From: Futiania mangrovi
GTDB lineage: Bacteria; Pseudomonadota; Alphaproteobacteria; Futianiales; Futianiaceae
Direction of reading: 5' to 3'
Length of the DNA stretch: 64,000 nt
Assembly: GCF_024158125.1 (NCBI RefSeq)
Contig: NZ_JAMZFT010000001.1
Coordinates: 1,364,001-1,428,000 of the forward strand
The notes under the pieces are model-generated. The model worked only from the letters and a program-made list of their open reading frames with translations. It was not told where the DNA came from and did no database searches. The translations under genes and the position numbers were made by a program. Shown in pieces: positions 17,491 to 26,841 of this stretch (position 1 is the stretch's first letter; each line of letters opens with the position of its first letter).

Positions 17491-17979
17491 TCAGCGCTTC
17501 GAGAACTGCGGCGAACGGCGGGCCTTGTGGCGACCGTACTTCTTCCGCTCGACGGTACGGCTGTCGCGGGTCAGGAAGCCCGCTGCCTTCAGCGCACCGC
17601 GCAGGTCCGGTTCGAAGAAGGTGAGCGCGCGCGAAATGCCGTGCTTCACCGCGCCCGCCTGGCCCGAAAGGCCGCCGCCGGCAACGGTGCAGATCACGTC
17701 GAACTCACCCTCGCGGCCCGCGATCTTGAACGGCTGGTTGATCACCATGCGCAGAACGGGACGCGCGAAATAGGTCTCCTGATCGCGGCCGTTGACCGTG
17801 ATCTTGCCGCTGCCGCGCTTGATCCAGACGCGGGCGACCGCGTCCTTCCGCTTGCCGGTGGCATAGGCCCGGCCCTGTGCGTCGATCTTCGGCTCGGCCG
17901 GCGCTTCGGCGGCGGCGACGGCGGCAGAGCCCTCGCCCAGTTCGGACAGATCGCCGAGAATACGTGGTTCCTGTGCCAT
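17491..17979 (-). CDS. rpsI: 30S ribosomal protein S9
   Basis: 162 residues with an alphaproteobacterial N-terminal extension of about 35 residues rich in Ala/Glu before the core. Core motifs: [44 protein letters not shown], and the conserved C-terminal [17 protein letters not shown] reaching the ribosomal P site. Its ATG lies 3 bases after the rplM stop, the universal rplM-rpsI pairing. Confidence 0.98.
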   Translation of the reverse strand: MAQEPRILGDLSELGEGSAAVAAAEAPAEPKIDAQGRAYATGKRKDAVARVWIKRGSGKITVNGRDQETYFARPVLRMVINQPFKIAGREGEFDVICTVAGGGLSGQAGAVKHGISRALTFFEPDLRGALKAAGFLTRDSRTVERKKYGRHKARRSPQFSKR

Positions 17980-17982
17980 GGA

Positions 17983-18447
17983 TTAACCGAGCCTCGTGTT
18001 CTTGCGGTTGAGCGACGCGATGTCGAGCGCCTCCGGCGACTGGGCCGCGTGCGGATGCTCCGGACCCGCGTAGACGCGCAGGTTCTTCATCTGCTGACGG
18101 CTCAGCGGGCCGCCGGGCAGCATCCGCTCGACCGCCTTGACCAGCACCCGCTCCGGGAAGCGGCCGTCGAGCACCTTGTCGGCGGTGCGCGACTTGATCC
18201 CACCCGGATAGCCGGTGTGCCAGTAATAGGTCTGCTGCGTCCGCTTGCGGCCGGTGAAGCGCACCTTCTCCGCATTGACGACGATGACGTTATCGCCGCA
18301 ATCCATGTGCGGGGTGAACGTCGGCTTGTGCTTGCCGCGCAGGCGCGTGGCGATGATGGCTGCAAGCCGGCCGACCACGAGACCGTCGGCGTCGATGACG
18401 ACCCACTTCTTCTCGATCTCCGACGGCTTGGCGGAGTAGGTTTTCAT
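17983..18447 (-). CDS. rplM: 50S ribosomal protein L13
   Basis: 154 residues. Typical L13: [16 protein letters not shown] near the start, [28 protein letters not shown] and [20 protein letters not shown]. An early 50S assembly protein. First gene of the rplM-rpsI operon, behind a consensus-like promoter at 18483-18511. Confidence 0.98.
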   Translation of the reverse strand: MKTYSAKPSEIEKKWVVIDADGLVVGRLAAIIATRLRGKHKPTFTPHMDCGDNVIVVNAEKVRFTGRKRTQQTYYWHTGYPGGIKSRTADKVLDGRFPERVLVKAVERMLPGGPLSRQQMKNLRVYAGPEHPHAAQSPEALDIASLNRKNTRLG

Positions 18448-18482
18448 GGAACCCTCTTTGACCTGGGCGAATTCGGTGCTGT

Positions 18483-18511
18483 CGGATACGTGGCCTGCGC
18501 GCCCCTGTCAA
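18483..18511 (-). promoter_or_regulatory. Sigma-70-type promoter of rplM-rpsI
   Basis: Minus strand TTGACA (18511-18506), a 17-base spacer, and TATCCG (18488-18483), about 36 bases before the rplM ATG. The -35 is a perfect consensus and spacing is ideal; the -10 matches 3 of 6. Confidence 0.65.
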
Positions 18512-18587
18512 GCGTGAAGGCCGCGAAATTCGCCCCGTTTTTCAGTGCCGTTACGTATAAGGTAACTGGATACCGCAAATTTTGGCA

Positions 18588-19004
18588 CTAGCGCCGCGGC
18601 GGGATCGCATAGGTCAGCGTGGCGTGCGCGACGGGCGCGTCGTGGCCTTGCGAATAGATGGTCACGTCGCCGGTCGCGAGCAGCTTGCCGAGCTTCAGGA
18701 TCCGCGCCTTGCCGATCAGGTCGGCGGGTGCGGGCTTCCTCAGGAAGTTGATGTTGAGATTGGTGGTGACGGCCAGCCCCACGGGGCCGATCTGGGCGAG
18801 CAAGGCGATGTAGAGCCCGGTGTCGGCCAGCAGCATCATCGAGGGGCCCGACATGGTCCCGCCGGGGCGCAGGTGCCGGTCGGCGAAGGGCACGCGCACG
18901 GTCGCGGTCATCTCCCCCACCTCGTCGACGACCACGTCGCCGCTTGCCTGCGGGAACTCGGTCTTCATGAAGTCCTGCAGTTCCGCGACCGTCATCACCG
19001 TCAT
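18588..19004 (-). CDS. PaaI-family hotdog thioesterase
   Basis: 138 residues, single hotdog domain. The family signature HLRPGGTMSGPSMMLLADTG (about 42-61) and NINFLRKPAPADL are visible; the usual acidic catalytic residue corresponds to the Asp of LADTG. Members hydrolyse acyl-CoA thioesters; the specific substrate is unknown. Start at 19004 follows AGGGGAG; an ATG three codons later is possible. It diverges from the enoyl-CoA hydratase gene at 19091, a sensible neighbour for acyl-CoA metabolism. Confidence 0.85.
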   Translation of the reverse strand: MTVMTVAELQDFMKTEFPQASGDVVVDEVGEMTATVRVPFADRHLRPGGTMSGPSMMLLADTGLYIALLAQIGPVGLAVTTNLNINFLRKPAPADLIGKARILKLGKLLATGDVTIYSQGHDAPVAHATLTYAIPPRR

Positions 19005-19090
19005 GCGCTCCCCTCCCCCTCTGCCGGTACCCCTGCCCGTTTCGCCGGGCCGATCCATCGTTTATATGTCTGGAAAAGGGAGGACACGGG

Positions 19091-19918
19091 ATGAGCACGG
19101 CGTCAATGGCTGCAGACAGCAAGGCAGCCCCGGTCTTCGTGCGGGAAACCCGCGAGGGACCGGTCTATCGCATCACGCTGGCGAACGCGGCTGCGCGCAA
19201 CGCGCTCTCGCGCGCAGCGATGGACGAGATTTCGGCAGCGCTGACCCGCGCCGCGGAGGACGCAGACGCCCGCGTCGTGGTGATCGGGCACGAGGGGCCG
19301 GCCTTCTCCGCCGGCCACGACCTGAAGGAGATGCAGGCCGCGAGGCGCTCTGCCGATGGCGGGCGAGCCTTCTACGACGCGCTGTTCGCCCAATGCTCCG
19401 ACATGATGATGCAGGTGGTGCGCTGCCCCAAGCCGGTGATCGCGGAGGTCGACGGCGTGGCGAGCGCGGCGGGCTGCCAGCTCGTCGCGAGCTGCGACCT
19501 CGCCTATGCGAGCGAGACCTCGCGCTTCGCGACGCCGGGGGTGAACATCGGGCTCTTCTGCTCGACGCCGATGGTCGCGCTCACGCGCAATGTCGCGCGC
19601 AAGCACGCAATGGAGATGCTGCTGACCGGTGAGATGATCGGCGCGGACGAGGCGCAGGCCATCGGTCTTCTCAACCGCGCGGTGCCGCAGGCGGACCTGA
19701 GCGCGACGGTGCGCCGGTTGGCGGAGACGATCGCGTCGAAATCCCCCCTCACGCTGAAGACCGGCAAGGAGGCCTTCTACGTGCAGGCCGAGATGGGGCT
19801 TGCCGACGCCTATGCCTACACCGCCCGTGTGATGGCGGAGAACATGATGGCGCGCGACGCCAACGAGGGCATCGGCGCCTTCGTCGAGAAGCGCCCCCCC
19901 ACCTGGACCGGAAGCTGA
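19091..19918 (+). CDS. Enoyl-CoA hydratase/isomerase family protein
   Basis: 275 residues, crotonase fold. Substrate-binding segments: VVVIGHEGPAFSAGHDLKEM (oxyanion hole region) and VDGVASAAGCQLVASCDLAYA. The family catalytic Glu positions are not both evident: the second region reads FATPGVNIGLFCSTPMVA, lacking the usual Pro-Glu, so hydration is not assured. Good ribosome-binding site GGGAGG. Probably in an operon with the CoA-binding protein 7 bases downstream. Members hydrate, isomerise or hydrolyse acyl-CoAs. Confidence 0.85.
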   Translation: MSTASMAADSKAAPVFVRETREGPVYRITLANAAARNALSRAAMDEISAALTRAAEDADARVVVIGHEGPAFSAGHDLKEMQAARRSADGGRAFYDALFAQCSDMMMQVVRCPKPVIAEVDGVASAAGCQLVASCDLAYASETSRFATPGVNIGLFCSTPMVALTRNVARKHAMEMLLTGEMIGADEAQAIGLLNRAVPQADLSATVRRLAETIASKSPLTLKTGKEAFYVQAEMGLADAYAYTARVMAENMMARDANEGIGAFVEKRPPTWTGS

Positions 19919-19925
19919 CGCGATC

Positions 19926-20414
19926 ATGGATCACGATCGCTACGAGGACGCCTACATCAAGGCGATCCTGAACGAGACGAAGACCGTCGCCATGGTCGGC
20001 GCCTCGCCCAATGTCATGCGGCCGTCGTTCTTCGTCCTGAAATACCTGCTGGAGAAGGGATATACGGTCTACCCCGTGAACCCCGGCCATGCAGGCAAGG
20101 AGATCTGCGGGCAGACCGTCTACGCCACCCTCTCCGACCTCCCCCGCCCCGTCGACATGGTGGACGTCTTCCGGGCCAGCGAGCATGTCCTGCCGATCGT
20201 CGAGGAGGCCATCGCCATCGGCGCGAAATGCGTCTGGATGCAGCTCGGCGTGCGCAACGACGAGGCCGCGAAGGCCGCGGAGGACGCGGGTCTCAAGGTC
20301 GTGATGAACCGCTGCCCGAAGATCGAGTTCGGGCGGCTCTCGCGGGAAATCGGCTGGATCGGCGTGAACTCGCGGCGTATAAGCTCGAAGCGTAAACCCG
20401 CGGTTGGCTCGTAA
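19926..20414 (+). CDS. CoA-binding (YccU-like) protein
   Basis: 162 residues, single CoA_binding Rossmann domain: TVAMVGASPNVMRPSFFVLKYL, YTVYPVNPGHAGKEICGQ, DMVDVFRASEHVLPIVEEA and CVWMQLGVRNDEAAKAAEDAG, ending NRCPKIEFGRL. These small proteins bind CoA through the same fold as succinyl-CoA synthetase alpha subunits; their reaction is unknown. Between enoyl-CoA hydratase and metY on the same strand, the usual location in alphaproteobacteria. Confidence 0.88.
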   Translation: MDHDRYEDAYIKAILNETKTVAMVGASPNVMRPSFFVLKYLLEKGYTVYPVNPGHAGKEICGQTVYATLSDLPRPVDMVDVFRASEHVLPIVEEAIAIGAKCVWMQLGVRNDEAAKAAEDAGLKVVMNRCPKIEFGRLSREIGWIGVNSRRISSKRKPAVGS

Positions 20415-20458
20415 GACGCGCATTTACCGCAATCATGACTGTAATTAGGGAGGGGCAT

Positions 20459-21739
20459 ATGACGAACCCCGGATTCGAGACCTTGTGCATCCACGCGGGC
20501 GCGGCCCCCGACCAGAGCACGGGCGCGCGCGCGACGCCGATCTACCAGACGACGTCCTATGTGTTCGACGATGCGGAACACGCCGCGACGCTGTTCAATC
20601 TCCAGGCGTTCGGCAACATCTACAGCCGCCTCGGCAACCCGACGTGCAATGTGCTGGAGGAGAAGATCGCAGCGCTCGAGGGCGGCACGGCGGCGCTTTC
20701 GGTCGCGAGCGGCCACGCGGCGCAGCTTCTGATCTTCCACACGCTGATGCAGCCCGGCGACGAGTTCGTGGCCGCGACGCAGCTTTATGGCGGCTCGATC
20801 AACCAGTTCAGCCACGGCTTCAAGAAATTCGGCTGGAACGTGCGCTGGGCGGATTCGACCGACGCCGAGAGCGTGAAGGCGCAGATCACCGACAAGACGA
20901 AGCTCGTCTGGATCGAGAGCCTGGCGAACCCCGGCGGCGTGGTCTCCGACATCGCGGGCATCGCGAAGGTCTGCCGGGACGCGGGTGTCGTGCTGGCCGT
21001 CGACAACACGATGGCCTCGCCCTATCTCTGCCGCCCGATCGAGCATGGCGCGAACATCGTCATGCACTCTGCGACGAAGTTCCTGGGCGGCCACGGCAAC
21101 TCCATCGCGGGTCTGCTGGTCGACGGCGGCAACTTCGACTGGTTCGCCCATGCCGACAAGTACCCGACCCTGACCAAGCCGTCCGACAGCTATCATGGCC
21201 TGACCTTCGCGGAGACGTTCGGCAATTTCGGCTTCGCGATCGCGGCGCGCGCACTCGGCCTGCGCGACCTCGGCCCGGCGCTCTCGCCCTTCAACGCCTT
21301 CCTCGTTCTGACGGGCATGGAGACGCTGCCGCTGCGCATGGCGCGCCATTGCGAGAACGCGCAGAAGGTCGCGGAGTGGCTGGACGCGCACCCGAAGGTC
21401 GAGTGGGTGAACTATGCCGGCCTGCCCGGTAACGACAGCCACGAGCGGGCGAAGAAATACTGCCCCAAGGGTGCGGGCGCGGTCTTCACCTTCGGCGTGA
21501 AGGGCGGCTACGAGGCCGGCAAGAAGCTGATCGACAGCGTGGAGATGTTCAGCCACGTGGCGAACATCGGCGACACGCGCTCGCTGATCATTCACCCGGC
21601 GTCCACGACGCACCGGCAGCTTGAGGCCTCGGCGCTGGAGAAGGCGGGCGTGAAGCCGGAGACGGTGCGCCTCTCCATCGGGATCGAGACGATCGACGAC
21701 ATCATCTCCGATCTCGACCAGGCGCTCGCGCAGGTCTGA
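20459..21739 (+). CDS. metY: O-acetylhomoserine sulfhydrylase (aminocarboxypropyltransferase)
   Basis: 426 residues, Cys/Met metabolism PLP enzyme. The PLP lysine is Lys207 in VMHSATKFLGGHG; NIYSRLGNPT and ALEGGTAALSVASGHAAQ are typical of the MetY branch, which carries the insertion before GGHGN that separates it from CGS/MetZ. It condenses sulfide with O-acetylhomoserine to homocysteine. The ATG at 20459 directly follows AGGGAGGGG; an in-frame ATG at 20435 lacks such a site. A terminator closes the gene. I looked for and did not find a SAM-II riboswitch in its short leader. Confidence 0.93.
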   Translation: MTNPGFETLCIHAGAAPDQSTGARATPIYQTTSYVFDDAEHAATLFNLQAFGNIYSRLGNPTCNVLEEKIAALEGGTAALSVASGHAAQLLIFHTLMQPGDEFVAATQLYGGSINQFSHGFKKFGWNVRWADSTDAESVKAQITDKTKLVWIESLANPGGVVSDIAGIAKVCRDAGVVLAVDNTMASPYLCRPIEHGANIVMHSATKFLGGHGNSIAGLLVDGGNFDWFAHADKYPTLTKPSDSYHGLTFAETFGNFGFAIAARALGLRDLGPALSPFNAFLVLTGMETLPLRMARHCENAQKVAEWLDAHPKVEWVNYAGLPGNDSHERAKKYCPKGAGAVFTFGVKGGYEAGKKLIDSVEMFSHVANIGDTRSLIIHPASTTHRQLEASALEKAGVKPETVRLSIGIETIDDIISDLDQALAQV

Positions 21740-21756
21740 GACACGACGCGGAACGC

Positions 21757-21794
21757 AAAGGGGGCGGGCTCCTTCCGGACCCGCCCCCTTTTTC
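21757..21794 (+). terminator. Bidirectional terminator between metY and ctaA
   Basis: AAAGGGGGCGGG and CCCGCCCCCTTT form a 12-bp stem around an 11-base loop, followed by a T run on the plus strand and preceded by A's for the minus strand. It lies between the convergent stops of metY and ctaA and can serve both. Confidence 0.88.
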
Positions 21795-21798
21795 GCGT

Positions 21799-22842
21799 TC
21801 AGAGATAGCGCGTGGTGTGAAGCGTCGCCACCGAGGCGGTAAACAGGATCAGCGCGCCAAGCTGGTGCGCCACCGCAAGCCAGATGTGCTGCATGGGCGC
21901 GACGGTAACGAGCGTCACGATCCCGAGCGCAACCTGCCCAAGCACCAGCGCAGCAATGATCAGGCCCGTCGTGGCGAGCCCCGGCTCCTTTGTCCGCCAG
22001 AGCCGCAGCGCCACGAGCAGCCCCGCCGCCACGATCACATAGGCCAGCATGCGGTGATAGAACTGCACGGTCAGGTGATCGTCGAGGCCCGCGAGCCCCG
22101 GCACCACCGATTGCGGGACCCATGCCCCATCGATCAGCGGCCAGGTGTTGTAGATGAGGCCCGCGTCGAGACCAGCGACCAGCGCGCCCGACAGGATTTG
22201 CGCGAACACGAGTACCGCGAACAGCACCGCCAGCGGAAAACCGCGCCGGCGCGCATAGGGCCGCGGTCCGCGCGCCAGCCGCAGGATGGTCCACAGGATC
22301 ATCCCGTAGATCAGGATGGCGAGACCCAGGTGCGAGGCGAGCTTGTAATGGCTCACCGTCGTGCGCGCCCCCTCCAGCCCCGAGGCCACCATGATCCAGC
22401 CGACGAAGGCCTGAAGCCCACCCAGCGCCAGCAGGAACACAAGCCACGCGGCCAGTCCCCCGCGTACGCGGCCCGTCAGCATGAAGAAGAACAGCGGCAC
22501 GGCGAATGTGAGGCCGATCAGGCGGCCAAGCTGACGGTGGCCCCACTCCCACCAGTAGATGCCCTTGAATTCCTCCAGCCCCATGCCGCGGTTCAGGTGC
22601 TCGTACTGCGGGCTCGCGCGGTATTTCTCGAACTCCGAGAGCCAGTCGCCTTCCGAGAGAGGCGGAATGGCACCCGTCACGGGCCGCCAATCGGTGATGG
22701 AGAGGCCGGAATCGGTCAACCGCGTCATGCCGCCGACGACGACCATGACCACGATCAGAAGCGCGACGACGCTCAGCCAGACAACGACAGGCCGCGCGGC
22801 GGCGTGCGCTCGCGTCTCCCCCGCGATCACCACACGGCTCAT
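21799..22842 (-). CDS. ctaA: Haem A synthase (COX15/CtaA)
   Basis: 347 residues, about eight membrane helices. Motifs: VVGGMTRLTDSGLSITDWRPVTG after the first helix, EFKGIYWWEWGHRQLGRLIGL with haem-ligand His residues, TVSHYKLASHLG, and a second His pair in FYHRMLAYV and HIWLAVAHQLGA. It oxidises the C8 methyl of haem O to make haem A for cytochrome aa3 oxidase in the inner membrane. The next ORF, divergent, is the DUF2842 protein. Confidence 0.95.
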   Translation of the reverse strand: MSRVVIAGETRAHAAARPVVVWLSVVALLIVVMVVVGGMTRLTDSGLSITDWRPVTGAIPPLSEGDWLSEFEKYRASPQYEHLNRGMGLEEFKGIYWWEWGHRQLGRLIGLTFAVPLFFFMLTGRVRGGLAAWLVFLLALGGLQAFVGWIMVASGLEGARTTVSHYKLASHLGLAILIYGMILWTILRLARGPRPYARRRGFPLAVLFAVLVFAQILSGALVAGLDAGLIYNTWPLIDGAWVPQSVVPGLAGLDDHLTVQFYHRMLAYVIVAAGLLVALRLWRTKEPGLATTGLIIAALVLGQVALGIVTLVTVAPMQHIWLAVAHQLGALILFTASVATLHTTRYL

Positions 22843-22928
22843 CTGCCCCTCTCCTCCCCATTGGTCGCAACGCTCAATGCGGCTATATGCGAGAGTTAAC
22901 CGTCACGTCGAGTCTGTCGGATCGCCGC

Positions 22929-23135
22929 ATGTCCCCACGCTGGAAAAAACTGATCGGCCTTGTCGTGCTGGTCTTCGGCCTGACCTTGTATGTGCTGCTC
23001 GCGATGCGGCTCGGCGTCGCACTGCCCGACGACACGCCGTTCTTGCTGGAGCTTGCATATTACGTGATCGCGGGCATCGCTTGGGCGTTCCCATGCATCC
23101 CGCTGATCCGCTGGATGAACAGGCCCGCACGCTGA
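22929..23135 (+). CDS. DUF2842 small membrane protein
   Basis: 68 residues with two hydrophobic helices (about 6-25 and 36-55) and a motif MSPRWKKLIGLVVLV, ending IPLIRWMNRPAR. This matches DUF2842, a short alphaproteobacterial membrane protein commonly next to ctaA. Function unknown; proximity to haem A synthase hints at a role around respiratory oxidase biogenesis, but that is guilt by association. An upstream in-frame ATG (22887) would add 14 residues; MSPRWKK is the common start. Confidence 0.8.
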   Translation: MSPRWKKLIGLVVLVFGLTLYVLLAMRLGVALPDDTPFLLELAYYVIAGIAWAFPCIPLIRWMNRPAR

Positions 23136-23169
23136 GCGGCGGGATCGGCGTCGATCTTTCGGGAAATGA

Positions 23170-23246
23170 TGGTCGGAGCGGCGGGATTCGAACCCACGAC
23201 CCCTTGTCCCCCAGACAAGTGCGCTACCAGGCTGCGCTACGCTCCG
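23170..23246 (-). tRNA. tRNA-Pro (anticodon GGG)
   Basis: Minus-strand cloverleaf: acceptor CGGAGCG/CGCTCCG, D-arm AGCGCAGCCTGGTAGCGC, anticodon stem CTTGT/ACAAG with loop CTGGGGG (anticodon GGG), T-arm GTGGG-TTCGAAT-CCCGC. The 3' CCA is encoded at 23170-23172. Confidence 0.97.
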
Positions 23247-23296
23247 ACCGGCTGGCGCGAACCGGGGACTGCGTCCCGACCGGTCCGGCGGCGCGG

Positions 23297-23325
23297 ACTA
23301 TACCCATCGCCCCACGCCGGGGCAA
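23297..23325 (-). promoter_or_regulatory. Sigma-70-type promoter of tRNA-Pro
   Basis: Minus strand TTGCCC (23325-23320), 17-base spacer, TATAGT (23302-23297), some 50 bases before the tRNA 5' end and just after the merR stop. One of the best consensus matches in the window. Confidence 0.65.
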
Positions 23326-23344
23326 CGCATGAGTTTGCCGTTTC

Positions 23345-23896
23345 TCAGCTTTCTGAAGTGAGCCGGCGCAGCAGGGCACGGGCGCTGTCGAGCTCGTCCA
23401 GCACCTCCGCCAGGCGGCGGCGGGCATCGGGCGACAGGTGGCGCCCGCGATCAGCCGCACCGGCGTTCCCCCCCGTCTGGGACGGGGGCGCAGGCAGGGC
23501 CGGGTCGGAGCTGGACGCAAGGCCGGCTGCCGCCTCAGCCAGTGCCGGGCCGCCGTTCTCCGCCATCGCGGATGCCGCAGCCCCGGCGACGGTCTCGGCC
23601 CCGTCGACCATCCCCCGGCCGATGTCGCTCACATGGCGAACACCCTGTTCCTTCAGAATTTTCTGGACGCCGCGGATGGTCAGCCCCTCGCTGTAGAGGA
23701 GCGTGCGGATGCCGCGCAGAAGCTCGATATCCTCCGGCCGGTAATAGCGGCGCCCGCCCGACCTCTTCAGCGGGCGGACCTGGCCGAAGCGCGTCTCCCA
23801 GAACCGCAGAACGTGCTGCGGAACCTCCAGCTCGGCCGCGACCTCGCTGATCGTCCGGAAGGCTTCCGGTGACTTCTCTGTCCGTCCGTTCGCCAT
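23345..23896 (-). CDS. MerR-family transcriptional regulator
   Basis: 183 residues. N-terminal MerR winged helix: [25 protein letters not shown] and [22 protein letters not shown], then [11 protein letters not shown]. The C-terminal half is Ala/Gly/Pro-rich with a final helix ([20 protein letters not shown]) and no obvious ligand-binding Cys, unlike metal-sensing MerR proteins. It sits downstream of ihfA in the conserved plsX-fabH-ihfA-merR order of alphaproteobacteria; its regulon is unknown. ATG at 23896 preferred over a GTG eight codons earlier. Confidence 0.87.
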   Translation of the reverse strand: MANGRTEKSPEAFRTISEVAAELEVPQHVLRFWETRFGQVRPLKRSGGRRYYRPEDIELLRGIRTLLYSEGLTIRGVQKILKEQGVRHVSDIGRGMVDGAETVAGAAASAMAENGGPALAEAAAGLASSSDPALPAPPSQTGGNAGAADRGRHLSPDARRRLAEVLDELDSARALLRRLTSES

Positions 23897-23982
23897 CACG
23901 CCGCACTCCGTGCCTTCCACGCGCGCGGGACGTTGTACCGCACGCGATCCTGTTCAGCCGGGCAAGTGCGCGCCATGCAGGA

Positions 23983-24288
23983 TCACGACCCGACGAGCTG
24001 CTCGACGATGCGGTCCTTCAGCACGTGCGACGGGCGGAAGCTGAGCACACGCCGCGGCGTGATGGGCACTTCCTCCCCCGTCTTTGGATTCCGGCCGATG
24101 CGGCCGCTCTTCGACCTGACCGAGAATGTACCGAAGGACGAAATCTTCACCGTCTCGCCCGCGGACAATGCGGACGAAATCTCCTCAAGAACCGCCTCGA
24201 CGAAAGTGGCCGATTCAGCACGCGACAACCCAACCTGCTGATAAACGGACTCCGTCAAGTCGGCACGCGTCACCGTCTTTCCCGACAT
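23983..24288 (-). CDS. ihfA: Integration host factor alpha subunit
   Basis: 101 residues, HU/IHF fold. [18 protein letters not shown] opening, [12 protein letters not shown], and the DNA-intercalating beta-arm with [17 protein letters not shown] containing the minor-groove Pro. It pairs with IhfB (not in the window) to bend DNA by about 160 degrees. Downstream of fabH by 90 bases. The frame is open upstream, but [11 protein letters not shown] is the standard start. Confidence 0.95.
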   Translation of the reverse strand: MSGKTVTRADLTESVYQQVGLSRAESATFVEAVLEEISSALSAGETVKISSFGTFSVRSKSGRIGRNPKTGEEVPITPRRVLSFRPSHVLKDRIVEQLVGS

Positions 24289-24378
24289 CGCGCACCCCTT
24301 CCCCTTTGCGTGAAGGCTAACCGCAGCAGAGAAAAGCGTCAATGTCCAAGGGGATGCGCAAAAAGTTTGAGAAGGCGC

Positions 24379-25356
24379 CTACCAACGCACCAGAGCCGAG
24401 CCCCAGGTGAGGCCGCCGCCCATCGCCTCCATCAGCACGAGGTCGCCGCGCTTCACCCGGCCGTCGCGCACCGCCTCGTCCAGCGCAAGCGGGATCGAGG
24501 CCGCCGAGGTATTGCCATGACGGTCGATGGTCATCACGATCCGCTCGCCCGGAATCCCCAGGCGCCGGCCCGTGCTCTCGATGATCCGGCGGTTTGCCTG
24601 GTGCGGCACGATCCAGTCCAGGTCGGAGGGGGTGAGCCCGATGGCGGCCACGGCCTCCGTGATGCTGTCGGCGAGGTTGACCACGGCGTGGCGGAACACC
24701 TCCTTGCCCAGCATCCGCAAATGGCCTGCGGTCTGGGTCGAGGACGGACCGCCGTCGACGAAGAGCAGGTCGTGATAGCGCCCGTCGGAATGGAGGTGGG
24801 TCGTCAGAACGCCCTGCGGCGCGTCGCCCCCGTTGTCCTCCACGGCCTCCAGCACCAACGCGCCTGCGCCGTCGCCGAACAGCACGCACGTCGTCCGGTC
24901 GGTCCAGTCGAGAATGCGGCTGAAGGTTTCCGCCCCTATCACGAGAACCCGCTTCGCCTGCCCTGCCTTGATGAAATTGTCCGCCGTCGCCATCGCATAG
25001 ACGAAGCCGGAGCACACCGCCTGCACGTCGAAGGCCGCACCCCGCGTCATGCCGAGGCGGGCCTGCACGCGCGTCGCCGTCGCCGGGAAGGTCTCGTCCG
25101 GCGTCGCGGTCGCAAGCACGATGAGGTCGAGATCGGTACCGCCGATTCCGGCAGCCTCCAGCGCTTGCAGCGCGGCGTTGTAGGCGAGGTCGGAGGTCAG
25201 TTCGCCAGGCGCGGCGCGCCGGCGTTCGCGGATGCCCGTCCGCTCGAAGATCCACTCGTCAGAGGTGTCGACGATCTTCGCGAGGTCATGATTGGTCAGG
25301 ATCTCGGCCGGAAGATAGGAGCCCGTTCCCCGGACCACGCTGCGCCACGCCGTCAC
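24379..25356 (-). CDS. fabH: 3-oxoacyl-ACP synthase III
   Basis: 325 residues. The complete catalytic triad of KAS III is present: Cys115 ([11 protein letters not shown]), His252 (PHQANRRI) and Asn282 (GNTSAASIP). It condenses acetyl-CoA with malonyl-ACP to start fatty-acid synthesis. GTG start overlaps the plsX stop (GTGA), the classic plsX-fabH coupling. Confidence 0.96.
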   Translation of the reverse strand: MTAWRSVVRGTGSYLPAEILTNHDLAKIVDTSDEWIFERTGIRERRRAAPGELTSDLAYNAALQALEAAGIGGTDLDLIVLATATPDETFPATATRVQARLGMTRGAAFDVQAVCSGFVYAMATADNFIKAGQAKRVLVIGAETFSRILDWTDRTTCVLFGDGAGALVLEAVEDNGGDAPQGVLTTHLHSDGRYHDLLFVDGGPSSTQTAGHLRMLGKEVFRHAVVNLADSITEAVAAIGLTPSDLDWIVPHQANRRIIESTGRRLGIPGERIVMTIDRHGNTSAASIPLALDEAVRDGRVKRGDLVLMEAMGGGLTWGSALVRW

Positions 25357-26414
25357 GCCGTTCCCTCCCGCCCGCCTGCGGGCACCTCGACGTCCCCGAA
25401 GGTCAGGCGCTGCACGTCGCGGGCAATGCGCGAGACGATCTGGCCTTCTGCCATGTCCACGGCAAGGTCCACCGCACTCGCGAAGCCAAGCGCATCCGTT
25501 CCCCCGTGGCTTTTCACCACGAGCCCGTTCAAGCCGAGAAATACGCCCCCGTTGGATCGCCGGGGATCGACCTTGGCACGGAACATATCGAGCGCTCCCT
25601 TGGCAAAGACATAGCCGATTCGGGCCATGAGGGAGCGCTGAAACGCCTCGCGCAGGTATCCGCCGATCTGGCGGGCGGTGCCTTCGGCGGTCTTGAGCGC
25701 GATGTTGCCGGTGAAACCGTCGGTCACCACGACGTCGACGGTGCCGCGCCCGATGTCGTTACCCTCAACGAAGCCGCGGAAGTCGAGCGAGAGGCCGTGC
25801 GCCTCCCGCAGAGCCTGGGCAGCGGCCTTGACGTGCTCGTTGCCCTTCAGTTCCTCGGCCCCGATGTTCAAGAGGCCGACGGTGGGTCTGGAGAGGTTGA
25901 GAACCGCCCGCGCGAACTCCGCCCCCATGATGGCGAAGTCGACGAGTTGCTTGTCGGTGGCCTCGGTATTCGCGCCCACGTCCAGCACGATCGACTCCGA
26001 CCGGGTCGTGGGCCAGATCGCCGCGATGGCCGGACGCTCGACACCCGCGATGGTGCGCAGCTGGAACTTTGCCATGGCCATGAGCGCGCCGGTGTTGCCA
26101 GCGGAGACGACCGCCTGCGCCAGCCCCTGGCGGACGGCGTCGATAGCGAGCCACATGCTGGTCTGGCGCCCGCGGCGCAGCGCCTGGCTCGGCTTGTCGT
26201 CCATGGCGACGGCGTCGGCCGTGTGCCGGATCTCGACTGCATCGCGCAGACGCGGAGAGGCGTCGAGTGCCGCGCGCAGCTTCGCTTCGTCGCCAAAGAC
26301 GAGAAAACGGGCTTCCGGATGACGCAGATGCGCGGCTTCGAGGCCGGGAATGACGACGGAGGGCCCTTCGTCGCCCCCCATGCCGTCAATCGAGATGACG
26401 AGCTTGCCGCTCAC
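25353..26414 (-). CDS. plsX: Phosphate acyltransferase PlsX
   Basis: 353 residues from GTG. Signature [18 protein letters not shown] at the N-terminus, [10 protein letters not shown], and [16 protein letters not shown] and [17 protein letters not shown]. It converts acyl-ACP to acyl-phosphate for PlsY in phospholipid synthesis. The rpmF stop lies 64 bases upstream on the same strand, as in many bacteria. Confidence 0.96.
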   Translation of the reverse strand: MSGKLVISIDGMGGDEGPSVVIPGLEAAHLRHPEARFLVFGDEAKLRAALDASPRLRDAVEIRHTADAVAMDDKPSQALRRGRQTSMWLAIDAVRQGLAQAVVSAGNTGALMAMAKFQLRTIAGVERPAIAAIWPTTRSESIVLDVGANTEATDKQLVDFAIMGAEFARAVLNLSRPTVGLLNIGAEELKGNEHVKAAAQALREAHGLSLDFRGFVEGNDIGRGTVDVVVTDGFTGNIALKTAEGTARQIGGYLREAFQRSLMARIGYVFAKGALDMFRAKVDPRRSNGGVFLGLNGLVVKSHGGTDALGFASAVDLAVDMAEGQIVSRIARDVQRLTFGDVEVPAGGREGTA

Positions 26415-26478
26415 GGCTGCCCTGCCTCACCCAAGCCCCGGCGCGTTCGCCGGGCAGAACGCCCGGTCACCGACACGG

Positions 26479-26664
26479 TCAGACGGTCTGCGCCGGCTCG
26501 ACGACCTCGCGGCCCTTGTAGTAGCCGCAGGACGGACAGACGTGGTGCGGACGCTTCAGCTCGCCGCAGTTCGGGCACTCGTTGTGGGCGCCTGCCGAGA
26601 TCGCATCGTGCGCGCGGCGCTGGTCCCGCTTCGCGCGGGAGACTTTTCGCTTCGGAACGGCCAT
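26479..26664 (-). CDS. rpmF: 50S ribosomal protein L32
   Basis: 61 residues. [20 protein letters not shown] opening and a zinc ribbon [18 protein letters not shown] (Cys-x2-Cys and Cys-x2-Cys), so this is the zinc-binding form. Ends [11 protein letters not shown]. Between DUF177 and plsX with its own promoter candidate upstream. Confidence 0.97.
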   Translation of the reverse strand: MAVPKRKVSRAKRDQRRAHDAISAGAHNECPNCGELKRPHHVCPSCGYYKGREVVEPAQTV

Positions 26665-26777
26665 GTCCCAGGTCTCTCTTTGTCTGCGCCGGCATTGACG
26701 TGGCGTCCTGCCCCGACCCGCCCCCGCGTGGGGCGCAGGCGGGCGCACATCCGGCCCGGCTGGAAAAACAGACGCGC

Positions 26778-26805
26778 ACCATACTCAAAACGCCGTGCGC
26801 ATCAA
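26778..26805 (-). promoter_or_regulatory. Candidate promoter of rpmF-plsX-fabH
   Basis: Minus strand TTGATG (26805-26800) and TATGGT (26783-26778) with a 16-base spacer, about 115 bases before rpmF and 37 bases after the DUF177 stop. Confidence 0.45.
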
Positions 26806-26841
26806 CCTCATTCTTTGCAACCGCAGGTGCGACAGCGGCCC

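Noticed and set aside
20404-20458. SAM-II riboswitch before metY
   Set aside because: SAM-II elements are common at alphaproteobacterial met genes, but this leader is short and lacks the paired GCGCG arms and the conserved pseudoknot segment.
23345-23896. Metal-sensing MerR regulator
   Set aside because: The effector half has no Cys cluster; composition and synteny fit the fabH-ihfA-linked MerR protein instead.
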